Shown here in pieces: positions 47,310 to 60,200 of a stretch of 64,000 nt of DNA. The stretch covers positions 16,926,001 to 16,990,000 of the forward strand of contig OZ020484.1 in the NCBI GenBank assembly GCA_963971405.1, read 5' to 3'. The translations under genes and the position numbers were made by a program. This DNA is from Psococerastis gibbosa (Eukaryota; Arthropoda; Insecta; Psocodea; Psocidae). Under the pieces are notes generated by a model. The model had not been told where the DNA came from. It worked only from the letters and a program-made list of their open reading frames with translations, and did no database searches. How positions within the stretch are numbered: position 1 is the stretch's first letter; every line of letters starts with the position of its first letter.

Positions 47310-47481
47310 CAAGGGCGGATCCAGCGAAAAATATAGGGGGGGGGGGGTCACAAGTTTTTGAAAGTTTAAAAAAGGTATTTTTTTTTGTTGAAAACTTGTT
47401 TTTCATTTTTTTTTCTTTTTAACTAGGTATCTTATGAATTTACTCATTTAGGCCCCCCCCCCCCCCGTGGATTCGCCATTG
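47310..47481. mobile_element. poly-G hAT MITE, CAAGGGCGGATCCA end, second of two stacked
   Basis: CAAGGGCGGATCCA at the left and TGGATTCGCCATTG at the right are imperfect inverted repeats fitting the hAT end pattern. The flanks caggtagg and ccggtagg match at 7 of 8. G-run at the left, C-run at the right. Confidence 0.82.
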
Positions 47482-48334
47482 CCGGTAGGCAAATTGGAAA
47501 GCATTTGAATTTTAGTACCTGGTACAATAATTTTAACTACTGTAAATTTTAATTAACCGCAATGTTGTATAGTGCAGTTTTAATTTCGTAATAACTTAGA
47601 TCACCCTGGGTTTTCTTACTCTAACTCATAATATAGGAAACATATGAAAGAAACCCTCTCTGTCTTAAAGTCCGTTTACAATGACACTTAAATACAGAAG
47701 CTTACCATCAGAGACAACTACCTGGTTTAGCGATTCTTCCAATATTTTATTTTAGAACCTTCCTCTATAATTTTTTATTGTAGGACAAACATAACGATAG
47801 CTCTGCAATCAATATTTCCCGTGAAATTAAAATTTAATACATGGTACAGATTGAGGATACACTCGGAGGGGACTTAAAATGTATTATCAATGGCTTTTCT
47901 AATAAGCAGTTATTTATTACCGAACTGAATATGCTGAATGTCACTAATGTAATGCTATTGTCATTGAATTACTTGTGAGTAAGCAACTATGCAAGACAAT
48001 GGCTCGTCCAATAAAGTAAAATAGACATTGTAATGTGTAACATGTGTAGGAGAGAAGGCAGTGCATTCCTGACTAGGCTAGCGAAATGTTATGAGGAAAT
48101 GGTAGACAATGCACAATGGGGATCTCGAGAACAATGGTAGGATCAAATGGAGGTAATAAAGTCACCGGATAATGGTGAAGGAAGGGCAGGAAGCTAGGTC
48201 TGTCTGACTCATGCTATACCGTACCCAAAGTTCTATGTAGGAGAGATGGGCCACCAAATTTTGTTTTTTGAATCCTGGTGCCGTCTGCCAGCTATCATGT
48301 CTTTTCAATGGCTGTTTTTTGGAAATGTGGCGGG

Positions 48335-48497
48335 CAAGGCCAAGGGGGGTTCAACCCCCCCCCCCCCCCCGAAATGAAATGCCTTGAAACTAGATAGAAT
48401 CGGATTTTGAGAGGAAAAATAAAAACTACTATAAAAATAATATCCAATGCAATTTCTGAACCCCCCCCCCACGAAAAAAATCCTGGCTACTGCCTTA
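48335..48497. mobile_element. poly-C hAT MITE with perfect GTGGCGGG duplication
   Basis: CAAGGCC... and ...GGCTACTGCCTTA ends. The 8-bp GTGGCGGG lies at 48327-48334 and 48498-48505. C-runs lie just inside both ends. Confidence 0.9.
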
Positions 48498-48667
48498 GTG
48501 GCGGGTGGCACAAGAAATTAAAAAATGTCCCTTCTTTTTATATTGAACTCTAACAGTACACGGGAACAAAATATTTAGGCACTGCTTATTAGGGATGGCC
48601 TATATATGAAGGCGAACACTTGCAGACCTATGAAGGGAGTTGGCCATTGTGTGCGTCGCTTGTAATA

Positions 48668-48841
48668 GTTGAGCTGCTTCGCTATAAGAAGGCATAGTCA
48701 AAGGGGGGGGGGGGGGGTAGTTGTGGGTCAAAATAGGAAAAACATGTAAAATCTATTAAGTCAGAGCGTAATAAATTAATTTACAATAGATTTACCAAAT
48801 TTTGCTGTATCCGTCCATGCTCAGACCATAGCGAAGCAAAA
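48668..48841. mobile_element. decayed poly-G element between GCTTCGCTAT inverted repeats
   Basis: GCTTCGCTAT (48675-48684) and ATAGCGAAGC (48828-48837) enclose a G-run and sequence matching the 47146 element (tagttgtgggtcaaaatagg). Confidence 0.6.
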
Positions 48842-50431
48842 TAGAACTTTTTATTTATTATTTATTTATGTATGTTTTATTGATTTATATTTTTTTATAT
48901 TATTTGGGCTACCTGATATAGAAAAATAATATATATAAATAAATTAAGGCAGAGATTTTCAAAAATGTTGTTAACAAATATTTATCGTTTTTTCTGATAA
49001 AATTAATTAATTTAGTGTGCCAGAAAGATATGAAAATGGTTTTATGAAAAATTCGTAAAAAATGCATTCTAAAAAATCGTAACTATTTACCAAAATTATT
49101 TATGACCATCCTATAAAAACTGTTTAACATACGTTATCGTGTTTTTTAGTAATAATTTCAAGTGCAGCAATGAAAATTTACTGCAGAAGCTTGTATTTTT
49201 AAGGAGTTTTTATAAAAGAATTTTCATATCTGGCTGTGGCACGAGAAATTGATAAATTTAGTCATAAATAATATTAACAATTTTGTTTATAAAAAATTTG
49301 GCTATCTTAAATTAAAATAGTTTCGACATTGTAAACAAATAAAATTTGGAACGGGGAGAAGGTGAGGGTACACTGGTATGCGGTTTAAAATGGGTACATG
49401 TTTCCAGTTATCTAAGAATAGAGGATGGCATCACTAAATACTAATCCATGTCGAATTCATTCTCACCGCCGCGCCGCCCGCAGTGACGCGGTTTCATACA
49501 ATGGGACTACTGGGGTTTATGCGCAAAAAATGGGTACCCTAAAAACCTTTAATTTTTGGCACCGTAGCTTTTTCATTAAAATGGTTGAGGGCTAAAATTT
49601 CACGTAAAATAGACAAAAGCTCAAACAAAAACAAACAGAAACTAAAGAGACAATTTAGGCGCCGTTCAAGGTTGTACACTTGCACCATGCAATTGCGCTG
49701 TGAATTTGCTGCGTGGACCATGTGTTAGGTGTCAGGCGGACGATTGGGAAATACGAGGATGAGATGACATGGCGCAGGTATAATTAGGGTTATTGCCGCA
49801 GGCGTGGTTCAGAACCTACTGAGAAGCTCTAACATGACGCCGCCTTGCGTGCTCATCAAGGCTATTAGTCGTCTTTCCGCTCAACTGGCCGAGTTGAATG
49901 CCTAGAAACCTGTTAGTCAATGCATTCGTTTTTAATGCAAATGAGTTTTTCTACGCAAATAAGTGGTATTGTATTATTGTGGCAATTAATGTAATAGGTA
50001 GTTGCCGTAGTGTGTCTACTCTCTCTTTCAAGGGCATTTACGGAAGTGAAGGGTGTTCTGTGTTTAGGATTTTGTTGAACTGCATAAAAAGCGGGTTGTT
50101 GGGTCGTAGCATAGTCTAGTATTCCTGATATAATTGTTTGCCTATTCCAAAGAAACATACAAAATGTGCTGAAAAATAGTTTAGATTTATAGCCATTGTT
50201 TAATAAAAGTACTATTACTGGTAACATTGTATTACTGCTGAAAAATAATAATTATTAATTCTTTGGGGTTAGCTTAGATTGATAGATTATTGCTGTTCTG
50301 CAAATAAGACAACCTAGTGGTGGTTTGGTTGTAGACCTTGGTCGCCCGTTTAACGTTTTTGAACTTATTGGCCAGGCAATATTATTTGATACAAGATATA
50401 TTTAACATAATGTTTCTTATTTTCTTTGCAG
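48842..50431. other. AT-rich, no gene recognised
   Basis: 48842-49340 is very AT-rich. A CpG-rich spot (accgccgcgccgcccgcagt, about 49467-49486) stands out but no ORF or splice signal ties it to KDM3. Confidence 0.4.
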
Positions 50432-51260
50432 AATCATGCGACTCTGAAGAGAAAACACACCCCGATGAGCATGAAGTGCCAAGTCCGAAGCATGAGGATG
50501 CACCAGTGGTCGGTGAACGTGTGAGTGATAGTACGAAAAATAGTGCGGAAGCAGCAAATAGTGGTGCTAGTGAGAGTGATGATTCCGGCAAGCCCCAAAG
50601 TGGTAACGATGGGGAGGCGGTGAATGCGCCTCAGTCACACGATGACTCCGAGAGGATGGAGGAGCCAGGCGGCACCGCGCGCTTCCCTGACGACCGCTCT
50701 GATTCGGGTTTAAGCTCTCTGCGCTCTGGCAGTGGTGACGAAAGGTCTGGTTCGCGAAGTAGCGCTCTCAGCAGCTCAGACGAGCCACCACAGCGGCCTG
50801 TCGCAACCAGGTCCCCGCTCTTTTTGCCAACAGTTGAGAAACCATTCAGTGACTCGGTACGTGTGTGGCGTGATCCCAGCTTAGCCGCGGAACCGCGCGT
50901 GCGTCACGTGCACAGCGTGCAGCACCATTCCTTGCTCATGTCCCACCCTCCGCCTGCGTCGGCGCCGCAGCCGCCCACTAGTTCTGCTCCCCCCGGAGTC
51001 TCTGCTCAAGCTCAAGCGATGGCCCTGGCCCAAGCGCAGGCTGCACACTACCCACCGGTGCCACCTCCTCTGTTAAGCCCCCATCCCCTTCACGTATCGT
51101 TGCCACCTCCTGCGCTATACTCACAAGTGACGGACATGTTGTGGAAATCGAGATATGGGCCTGTTCCTGTGCCACCGCATCTTATGGGCCAAGCTGAAGA
51201 GTTGATGGAACAACGGGATCGGGCATTCGCAGGCTTACAAGGCCGTGATCGAATGATAAG
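50432..51260 (+). CDS. Kdm3: KDM3 exon: disordered Ser/Glu/Pro-rich N-terminal segment
   Basis: The acceptor is ...tttctttgcag ending at 50431 and the donor gtaaat starts at 51261. The exon starts in phase 1 and ends two bases into an Arg codon that is completed by the first base of the next exon. The product begins ESCDSEEKTHPDE and is rich in Ser, Asp, Glu and Pro, with later His/Pro/Ala runs and a distinct non-repetitive block containing WRDPSL and RHVHSVQHHSLLM. No enzymatic domain is visible. The open frame runs back to 50338 through intron sequence, so the ATG there is not needed as a start. Confidence 0.88.
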
Positions 51261-54200
51261 GTAAATATATTAAATTGTAGTTTTTCTTTAGATTTCACTG
51301 CAGTCCAAAATAACTAGTTTGACTCGTTTCTCATATTCTATTTGCTGTGCCAGTATCATTTGGTGTTGGTGCCAGGTTAGCAAAGAAATTTGAAGTAGGG
51401 TCCAGTCGATTACCATATCGGTTAGGTGAGAGTCATTATTATTGTATACGCTGTTCAGTGGTACCTGGGTTGCGTTCTTAATGTTGAACAAATGGCACAG
51501 GAAAGGGAGGAGACTTGAGACCGGAAACCGACTACACGAGTCTCCTGGCCATCCTTACTACTCTATCTGGCCTTGTGTACTATTGTAATTCAGGCCTGTG
51601 TCGATTCAATAATGAGGGGGGTGAAAGTTTTCTGCTATCGGTTAGCTTCATTTAAATTATAGTTACCTAACAAAGGAGAGTGTCGTAAATCAGTTATTTT
51701 GGTTCTTATGATTTTATTATGGTAGTAAAATATATTTTAAAATCATTATATATACATTTATACAGTCATGGAATCATGGGGACTTTTAGCTGCGAGGACA
51801 TTTGGGGCAATGACTCACAAATTACAAGTACACACCTTCCTTCCCGTTTAATCTTCCCAGTTCCCATTGAGGCACAAACCACTGATTGATCAAATAGGGC
51901 TAGAGATAAATGAGCTTGGAAACAGTAATATTGGAATTGGAATGATCTTCATTGTTTCAATGCACATGAACCCTCAGGTTAAAGTATTAATCAGCTTATC
52001 CAAATGGCATATTGCAGCATGGTACCAACTGTCTGTGAATAGTGTCGCTCTTTTAGAGCCATGAGCTTAGCAGCCAACCTCTTGCTCCAAGTATGAACAA
52101 TCAGCAATTAAATATTAATAACTACTGGAATGAAAGTATGAGCCTAATCTCCAGTGTAAAACATTTTTTATGGTCTTTTTCTAGGCGAGAGCAAGAGGCC
52201 CATGAAATGGAGAAGCATAAAGAACGGGAGAGGATTGAGAAGGCAGAGCGGGAGTTGAGAGAACGAGATCGGCAGGACCGTGAGCGGAAAGACAGAGAGG
52301 ACAGGGAGAGGAAGGAGCAACAGCGCATCGCTGAACAGGCTGTACACAAACACTTCGAAGAAAGTTTAAGACTGGCGCAGCAAAAGGTAGGCACACGAGA
52401 TCAAATGAATCCCAGCACTGAGAAATCATTGCTTTTCTGCAGTCATCGTCCATTGGCAATGTTTTCCTAAATTATTTCAATGCGATGAGCTAAGGACGGG
52501 GGGGGGGGGGGGGCAGTAGAAAAGCAAATATTTGATGGAGACATAATTTTAATCCTACCCTAAAAGTTTCTACCTAAATAATTTGTGTCCGTTTCTCAAA
52601 TGTGAGCTGTCATTTTGAGCATGGTTTATTGTGAATAATTAAAATGAATGTGTATATCTTACAGCAGAAATGGCCAACAAACATCATCAACGCATTGGGC
52701 CAAGTTCAAGATGATCGGAAGCGGATAGAAGATATGAGGCTACGCCCAGATAGGTATTACCCCCAGAGACCGGCTAGCAATCCATCGAGACTGGAATACA
52801 ACCCCCCGCCGGCCCATAGAGGACTCAGCAGCAAACCTCCTTCTTTACCAAAAGCTGAGCCTAGCTTCAATATGTTCAACTACCCTAGCTACTCCTGCCG
52901 TCCGGATTTCAAGCCCCTCCCCACACCACCTCCATTAACAACGGACCTCAAAAGTTCTGTGATCGTAAAGAATGATGGGAAGGGTGGTCACCCCCTTGAT
53001 CCAAAGGTGCAAGCACATTCCCCGAAGGTACATAAATTTGATTATCGCCCCATGGAAAAACAATATCGGCAACCTGGGCCCCCTCAACCGGGGATGATGC
53101 ATGCCCGTCCACCTTATGCATCCAAGCCTGCGACAGTCAGCACTTACCCGTATCCAACGCCCCCGGGCAAGAGCAAGGTCAGTAGTCCAGCCCCACCGCA
53201 CATGTATGGAAAGCCCAATGCAGGCATTAGCACTGGGATTCCGCTGTGCCGTACTCAAGATAGTTTATCACCTCTTCCTCTCACCAAATTAGCTGCTTCG
53301 CCATCTCCGTATCAGCAAGTAGCTCTTCATCAGCCGCCAGCAGTTAGTCAAATGACGGGACCCCCTCCGCCAGCGCACAGTAGCAAGACTGCAATGCATC
53401 CAGGGCTACACACCGCATCACCGCCTTCTGCCACCGCCCCTAGAAATCCGCCTGTCTTCCAGACGCAGCCCTTGGATCTAGGCTTGTCGGAGCGAAGTGG
53501 GTCACCGAAGCGGAAGGCTCCAACGCCAGTCGATTTCCAAGTAGATCCATGTAAACGTCCCAGGCAGTCGCCGCCCGCTCCTCCCCTTCTGGCTCGTGTC
53601 TCCGAGCCTAGTCCACTTGTAGCCGGAGCTGCGACGACCATCACAACGGTCGTCAACACAGCAGCCTTTCCTCACGAGGCCACACTCAGTCCGGGGCCTC
53701 GTCCTAGTCCTGGGCCACGGCCAAGCCCTGGACCCAGTCCAAGTCTTAGTCCTGCGCCATCGTCTTCACCTGCACCTCCGAGTGTTAACTCCTGTAGTAA
53801 ACCTTCCAGCTACCCTGTCCATAAACTGAAAAAAGTAAGTTCGTTTTCATCTAATGGTTATTATAACAGCGATTTACTTTTCTGTTTCTGTTTGAGCCAG
53901 GAACTGAAGAAATCTATAAATATTTTAATTTATTTAAGAATGAATAGGAAAAACTTAATAATGAGTTATTCTTAGTTGGCGAAAAACTTGCAACCGTTCG
54001 GCTTAATATCATTCCAGTATATGTTACCTTGCCGTTAGTTATGCTTTGACCGCGACTCCACGATTGGAGACTTGCTAGTAGTATTTTGTAATTGATTTCT
54101 ATTTTCATGGTGAATGGTTATGATTTCAGGCGTGGCTTCAAAGACATTCAGGCGAAGATGGTGTGGATACAGAAGGAGCAGTTGGTAGTGGGAGCTGTGA

Positions 54201-57200
54201 GACACTGCCTATGCCGAGGACATCATCAGCCCCTCCCTTAGCCCTTCCCAATGCCGTCAATAGTGTATCGAAATCCCCACCCAAACTACCGCGGAAACCT
54301 GGCAAAGAGCCTTTACTCAATGGTCATACTGATCCCGTGAAATCGGATTCTTCCAGTTCCGAGCCAGAAACTAGAAAGTCGCCAGCGAAACGAAAGGCTA
54401 AAGTGAAAAAGAAGAAAAAGACTGGCAAGCGCCCTACCGAGGACAATAATACTAGTAATAATAGTAAGAAAAAGAAGGTTGTAGGGACAACAGCGCCGGC
54501 AACACCGGTCCCTAGTGAGAGTAGTGAAAGTGAACGTGAAACTGGTAGTGATAAGGACTCGGATAGTGGGAGCAGTAAACGTTCAGGAAGTGCCAAGGAG
54601 CCCAAGAAGCGAGGACGCAGGCCAAAGGGTTCAAAAAACGACGATGAGGAGCCGCGGGGAAAGCGGGTTAAGGAGGAACCTGCGGCGCCTGTCAGAGACC
54701 CCTTCCGCAAACCACCCGTCGCTACGCTCAAGAAGACTGGTGAGTTCTTCCTCCAGGACGGCCCTTGCTTTGAGGTGGCCCCGAAGTTAGGCAAGTGCCG
54801 TGAGTGTCGTTGGACTCCTAATCAGCGTTCAAAAAACATTCCCAACATCTTCTGCCGATTTTATGCCTTCCGCAGACTGAGATATACAAAGAATGGCCAA
54901 CTTGCCATCGCCGGCTTCTCGGACCCCCACAGCGACCCGACTGAGGTAAGCAGCAATAGTTATCTCGTACAATAGCTGCTCAACACTTGTCCTTCAGATT
55001 CAGTTCTCGTACTATACACCCTATTTCAAAGTATAGGACTGCATAATGTAACGTAGCGTGCCATAAAATTAGCGCTATGTTTACCACATGAAACATTCAA
55101 GATGCAATTTTTGAGCCGTAGTCGTAACGCTTATGTTAAATTTAAATTAAATATTTGCTTTACCGTTCATTACTGCATTCATCAGCAAAAAAATGCTAAA
55201 ATTTGTGTTCTTAAAACATTAACACACACACCCAACCAAGTAGATTGTATATACACTACTTAGTTTGCGGTATGGTACGCTATCTTATGTTAACGTTTAT
55301 TGTATTTCTTTATAAATTCGGCCTTAAGTTGCTACGACAACTAGGGCTCATAAATCATAATGTATGTTCCGAGCCCTAATGGCAATGAACGCACTATGAA
55401 GCTTCAGAATTTTTAATGGGGTTGAATTGAAAACTGCCCTTACTTCAGTCGGTGTGTGATTTTTATTAGTGAAGATACAGGTTCTTTAGCTTAGGCCAAA
55501 TTCATAAATTCATGGAGTCCACGGTTTGTTAGCAAAACGCCTCACGCTGTGGGGCCAGAATTATGTATATTAGTAGTCTGGGGTTTGGAACGCATACATA
55601 AACACCTAACAACCCTTCTTTTATGTCCGTCCAATCCTGCTAACCTGTAGTTTATTTGCTTTGTTCTAAATCCTTAGCTGTAGTGCAAAAAGACCCTGCT
55701 ATTTCTCTTGACAAAGCTAGAAGTCCACTGACTACTTCCCGTATGTGTCCTTTACTACTGTTAACGTAAGTGATTTGGTGTTTCAGGAAGATATAAAGCT
55801 GTGGCTGCCTCCTCCGGACCCACCAGCTGAATTATCTGTGAGCATGAGTAAATTTATTTTAAATCAGGTTGGGGAACCATTCTGTGATCTCCTTCGGCTT
55901 GAGAAAGATGCAGTCAACATTAATATGTCCGAAGGTGTGTATTTCAGGTTATTTGTAATAATTACAGTTTTTCCAGTTGACTGAAAACTGGGCTATGAAG
56001 TAGTGGTATGCATGCGATGGTATCAGCTTTACTTATCAGTTTGTTGTTAATAGAGTTCTGAAAAAAAAATTGTTGACATAAAAAAGAGGAAATTTCCAAA
56101 TGTAGGCCATAGCAATATCTTACTATTTATAGCTTATTTATCAAATCCGCCAAAGGAAGGATGGGCTCCCATGACTGCAATTCCTTCAATATATTGTAGT
56201 ATATAGACTGCAGTGGAATTTAAAAGGAAAAAATAAGTAAGCACAATAAGTCATTGACAAAAACGAACAAAAACCGTTTGTTAGTGCTAGTTCAATTTTT
56301 GTGTGTGTGCAAAAAGTTAAAAATGTTAAAACAAACTAATTTTACTATAGTAAAAATTTAAATATACCGAATTAATGGGTACCGCAATCAACCAATCAGA
56401 GCCCGTCACGGTCCAGTATGACGTAAGCATACGGCATAATATAATGGCACTGATGGGCTCAAGCTGGGCTAAGCATAGGGGCTATTATTCGGAAATTATG
56501 CACGTGTGACGTCATTAATAAAAATGGGGCTTATTTTGGAAGGTTCGAAACTAGGTGCCTTTTTATTTTTTTACAAATAAACTATAAATCTTTGAATATT
56601 GGTGTAAATTTGAAAGTGTCCTCTGTTTTCATCTAGAAGCGTAGAAGCCAATAAACCGCTACACTTTTACACGTACAGACTTGCATTGCACCCACGTACG
56701 AGTAGGCTGTACCAAACGGGCATAGCGCCTGATAAAAACTCAGGCAATAAACGATTCTGCCCTAGTGCTCAGTTAGTACTGCGCTTGCATTTTTTTGTGG
56801 ATTTTTATAAGAAGTAGAAAATTTGAAATTTCATCCAAACATAAATTGAAACCATTTTAATATAAATCAGTTTTATTAATAAAAAACCATTTGTGCTATT
56901 TGTGGGAGTATTGATGAAGTACCATATTAAAAATAACATGCTGAAATAAACATGATTGACGCATGTAAAAAAACTTGAGCTTTAGGCCCGCTACATACAG
57001 ATGATTCTCACAGTCCCGATTTGCCGACGTCTTTTCCATTGTAGCCACAGGGCCAGGCGCGTACCCAGGATTTTTTTTGGGGGGGGGGGGCAAGACCATT
57101 TATTTTTTTTTATTTTATAAATGATACATCCGTAGTAATTCACCTGTGAGGCTGTCAATACAATGACCATCCGACCAAATTTGGGGGGGGGGGGCATGGC

Positions 57201-60200
57201 CCCCTTGCCCCTCCCCCTCTTGGGTACGGGCCTGCACAGGGCTAGTAGAGGATTTCTTGTCTATTTCGGGAGCTTGCGTGAAGCCGACTGCACGAAAGTG
57301 CACAGTTTCCCCTAGACACGGCAGACAGATCACAGAAATCTGCTGATGTAGACTCTGTGTGTGTGCACCAACCAAGACGGAAATCACGACTGGGAGAACC
57401 GTCCGTGTGTACAGGGCTTCAGAAGATTCCTATGAGCTGTGCTCATTTACATGCGGTCGGCTTCACGCCAGCTTCAGAAATCGACAAGAAATCTTATCTT
57501 CTACTAGCCCTATGGCTACAATGAAAAAATACGTCAGTAAACCGCGACTGCAGGAATTGTGCACGCAATCTCATAATTAATTTTTTTGGGGATATTCAGT
57601 TTTGTTTTAAATTTATTGAATGATTTTGAAACTGTGATGCAAGAAAATAGTGTTGAATTTTGTTTTTAGTTTCCTCTCGACTAATCTAATACCTATATTA
57701 TCTTTGGGCTATACCGTTATATTTTTGGAAAAATTCTTAAAAGTATATATGTTTACATGTGTCTCGCAATTTTTTTTTTAGAAACTCGTTACAAATTGGT
57801 TCTTTTCTCGTTTCAGTCAAATTTTAGATGGTTATGGAAATTAATGTAGTACGCATGGAGTCGTGTTAACGGGTTTTTCTGCATAGTAAAAAAAGCAAGA
57901 ATACAAAGGCGGCTGTTCCACCGGCGTCGTTTTTCAATGTGCATGTGCATGACGTGGTAGCAGACATTAATAAGTCTGCCATATTTCAAGGAGACTAAAA
58001 TGTAGATACTTAACTTATCTATTATAAATTAAGTTATGATATGGTAGAGACTTATTAATGATGTCTGCTACCACGTCATGCACATGCACAATGAAAAACG
58101 ACGTCGGTCAGTCGGTGGAATAGCCGCCAAATTAAATACCACCAGTCGAGTAGTTACAACTATATTTGATTCTGGCGCCAGAAGCAGAACAGTTTTAGAA
58201 TTCTGCCGCCAGGGGAGCCAGTGTGTAGTGTGTAGAACTGTAGTTTAGACCAGGGTTGCCGTTTTGCGTGAAAAATCACGAAATGCGTGTATTTTCAGAG
58301 CTTGCGTGATGTGCGTGTAAAGTGCGTGTATTTTAGACAAAATTGATTTTATAATTAAATAAAAATATTGAAATTTAAACCAATAAAATAATAAAAAAAT
58401 TAAAACCCAGGAAAAATGAAAACTTTAAAAAAAAAAATGCCGAAAAATGCTGTTTACCTTACCTGATCTAGGACCACAGACCACAAGTGACAAGACCCCC
58501 AACACAACTCCAAAAATCATATTCCAAATCTACTCAGCCGGCGGGCGGCCTTTGTGATTTGCTCATTATTTCATATTTGTCTGCCTCTGCGCCACATGGG
58601 CGCAAAATCGAACGAGATAATAAACATGCATATTATAGAACAAAGAAATGCCACGTGTGAGAGGTCTTTCTCTGATTGAAAATTAATAAAAAAAACTACT
58701 TATTTACGAACCACAATGTCTCAAAAGAGGTTGAACTCTTTTGTTCAAGCGAATAAGGCGACCACTTAAAGCCTTAAAACCCCACGATTTTATAGGAAGT
58801 CAATATTTTGGGCCGAATTATTTAAAAAGTAATAACATAATAATAAAGTGCTCATCTGAAAAATCTAAACATTTTTGGCAAGATGCGTAAAACCCCGTAT
58901 TTCAGGTCTATTTAACAAACACCTTCTCCCGAGGGAGACCCCTGGACCCCCTCGTTTGGAATTAGCCTATGTTCATCGCCTGTAAACATCGAAACGTTAC
59001 TCCTATCAAAATGCATGAAACCCCACCATTTCATGCTCATCATTCAAGAATTTGCTCGTAATTGGATTCATTGCCTTGAAAATCTAAGTGTTAACCTATC
59101 AAAATGCGTAAAACCCTTACCATTTCAGCCCTATTTTTAAAAAAATTCACCCGGGGGAGACCCCCGGCCCCCCTTGCTCGTAATTATATTCATTGTCTGT
59201 AAAATCATCAAAACGTAACAACTTAATAAAGTCGTTATCTACAAAATCTAAACATTTTTGGCAAGATGCGTAAAACCCCGTATTTCAGTTATTTTACAAA
59301 AATCTTCACCCGGGGGAGACCCCCAGACTCCTCGTTCGTATTTAGCCTATATACATCGCCTGTAAAAATCGAAACATTACTCCTATGAAATTGCGTAAAA
59401 CCCCATCATTTCAGGCTTATTTTTCAAAAATTTTGACCCGGGGCCCCCTTGCTTGTATTTATATTCATTACGACCCTTGGGGGCCCCCGTTCCCGTCTCC
59501 CGAACCCCCGGGCCCCTGTGCGACGGACAGTAATGTCATTAATTTAAATGCTGCGAAAGTCCTTGAGAACGGTTTTCGCCTTATTCTACACTATCATGAA
59601 AATGGGGGGGGGGGGGCGAATTAAACACCGCCACCCTCGAAAAACTATTGTTACGCCACTGGAAGTAAGAAAAATAATTCACACAGATTTTTCAGCCCCA
59701 CTACAAGCTAAGCATAGAAGTCGTTAGATAAAATTAGCAAAACAAATGACATTTTTTTTAGTTACCATATTAAAAAATTTAATATAAATTATGTATTATA
59801 TGTATACATGTATATTAATATGCATATGTATTAGCCGATTAGTTGCTTGCGTGATATGTCGTGAATTTTGAACGTCAGTGGCGTGATATTTCATATGACA
59901 CGTCCGGCAACACTGGTTTAGACTTTAGTTTGATAGTTTCCCACTTTCCCGTTTCCGGTCTCCGTGGGATTAAAATGGTGCACGTGGAGTGGAATGTTAA
60001 ATTAATAAAGTTAATAAGAACTTATGATATTATTTCTTATAATTATTATCAAATCATTAAGCTATCCATTTAACATGGCGCTGCTAATGAACAATAACGA
60101 GTCATAAGGGTAATTATGAATAATTTAACGCCCCCGCCACAGTTAACCTTAGCTGGTTCGATTATCGGTTCGTTGCTTGTGACTAACATTCGTCTTTTCA

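Larger units (their letters stand above)
39785..50431 (+). other. Kdm3: candidate first intron of KDM3
   Basis: If the initiator exon is right, this 10.6-kb span is intronic. It begins gtgagt and ends tttctttgcag. It contains at least six mobile elements, listed separately, and no convincing coding sequence. Confidence 0.5.
58251..59915. mobile_element. 1.67-kb non-autonomous hAT element with internal tandem repeats
   Basis: Perfect 8-bp duplication GTTTAGAC (58243-58250 and 59916-59923). The ends are CAGGGTTGCCG and CGGCAACACTG. Subterminal GCGTGAT/GCGTGTA motifs repeat at both ends. The interior has tandem units (58850-59460) and no transposase frame. It is the largest complete DNA element in the window and lies within a KDM3 intron. 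Confidence 0.94.

Noticed and set aside
52122-52459. Several antisense open frames over the KDM3 coiled-coil exon
   Set aside because: Shadows of Glu/Arg-rich coding sequence.
54324-54794. 156-codon antisense open frame over a KDM3 exon
   Set aside because: Shadow of Lys/Ser-rich coding; the sense strand has domain, splice and phase support.
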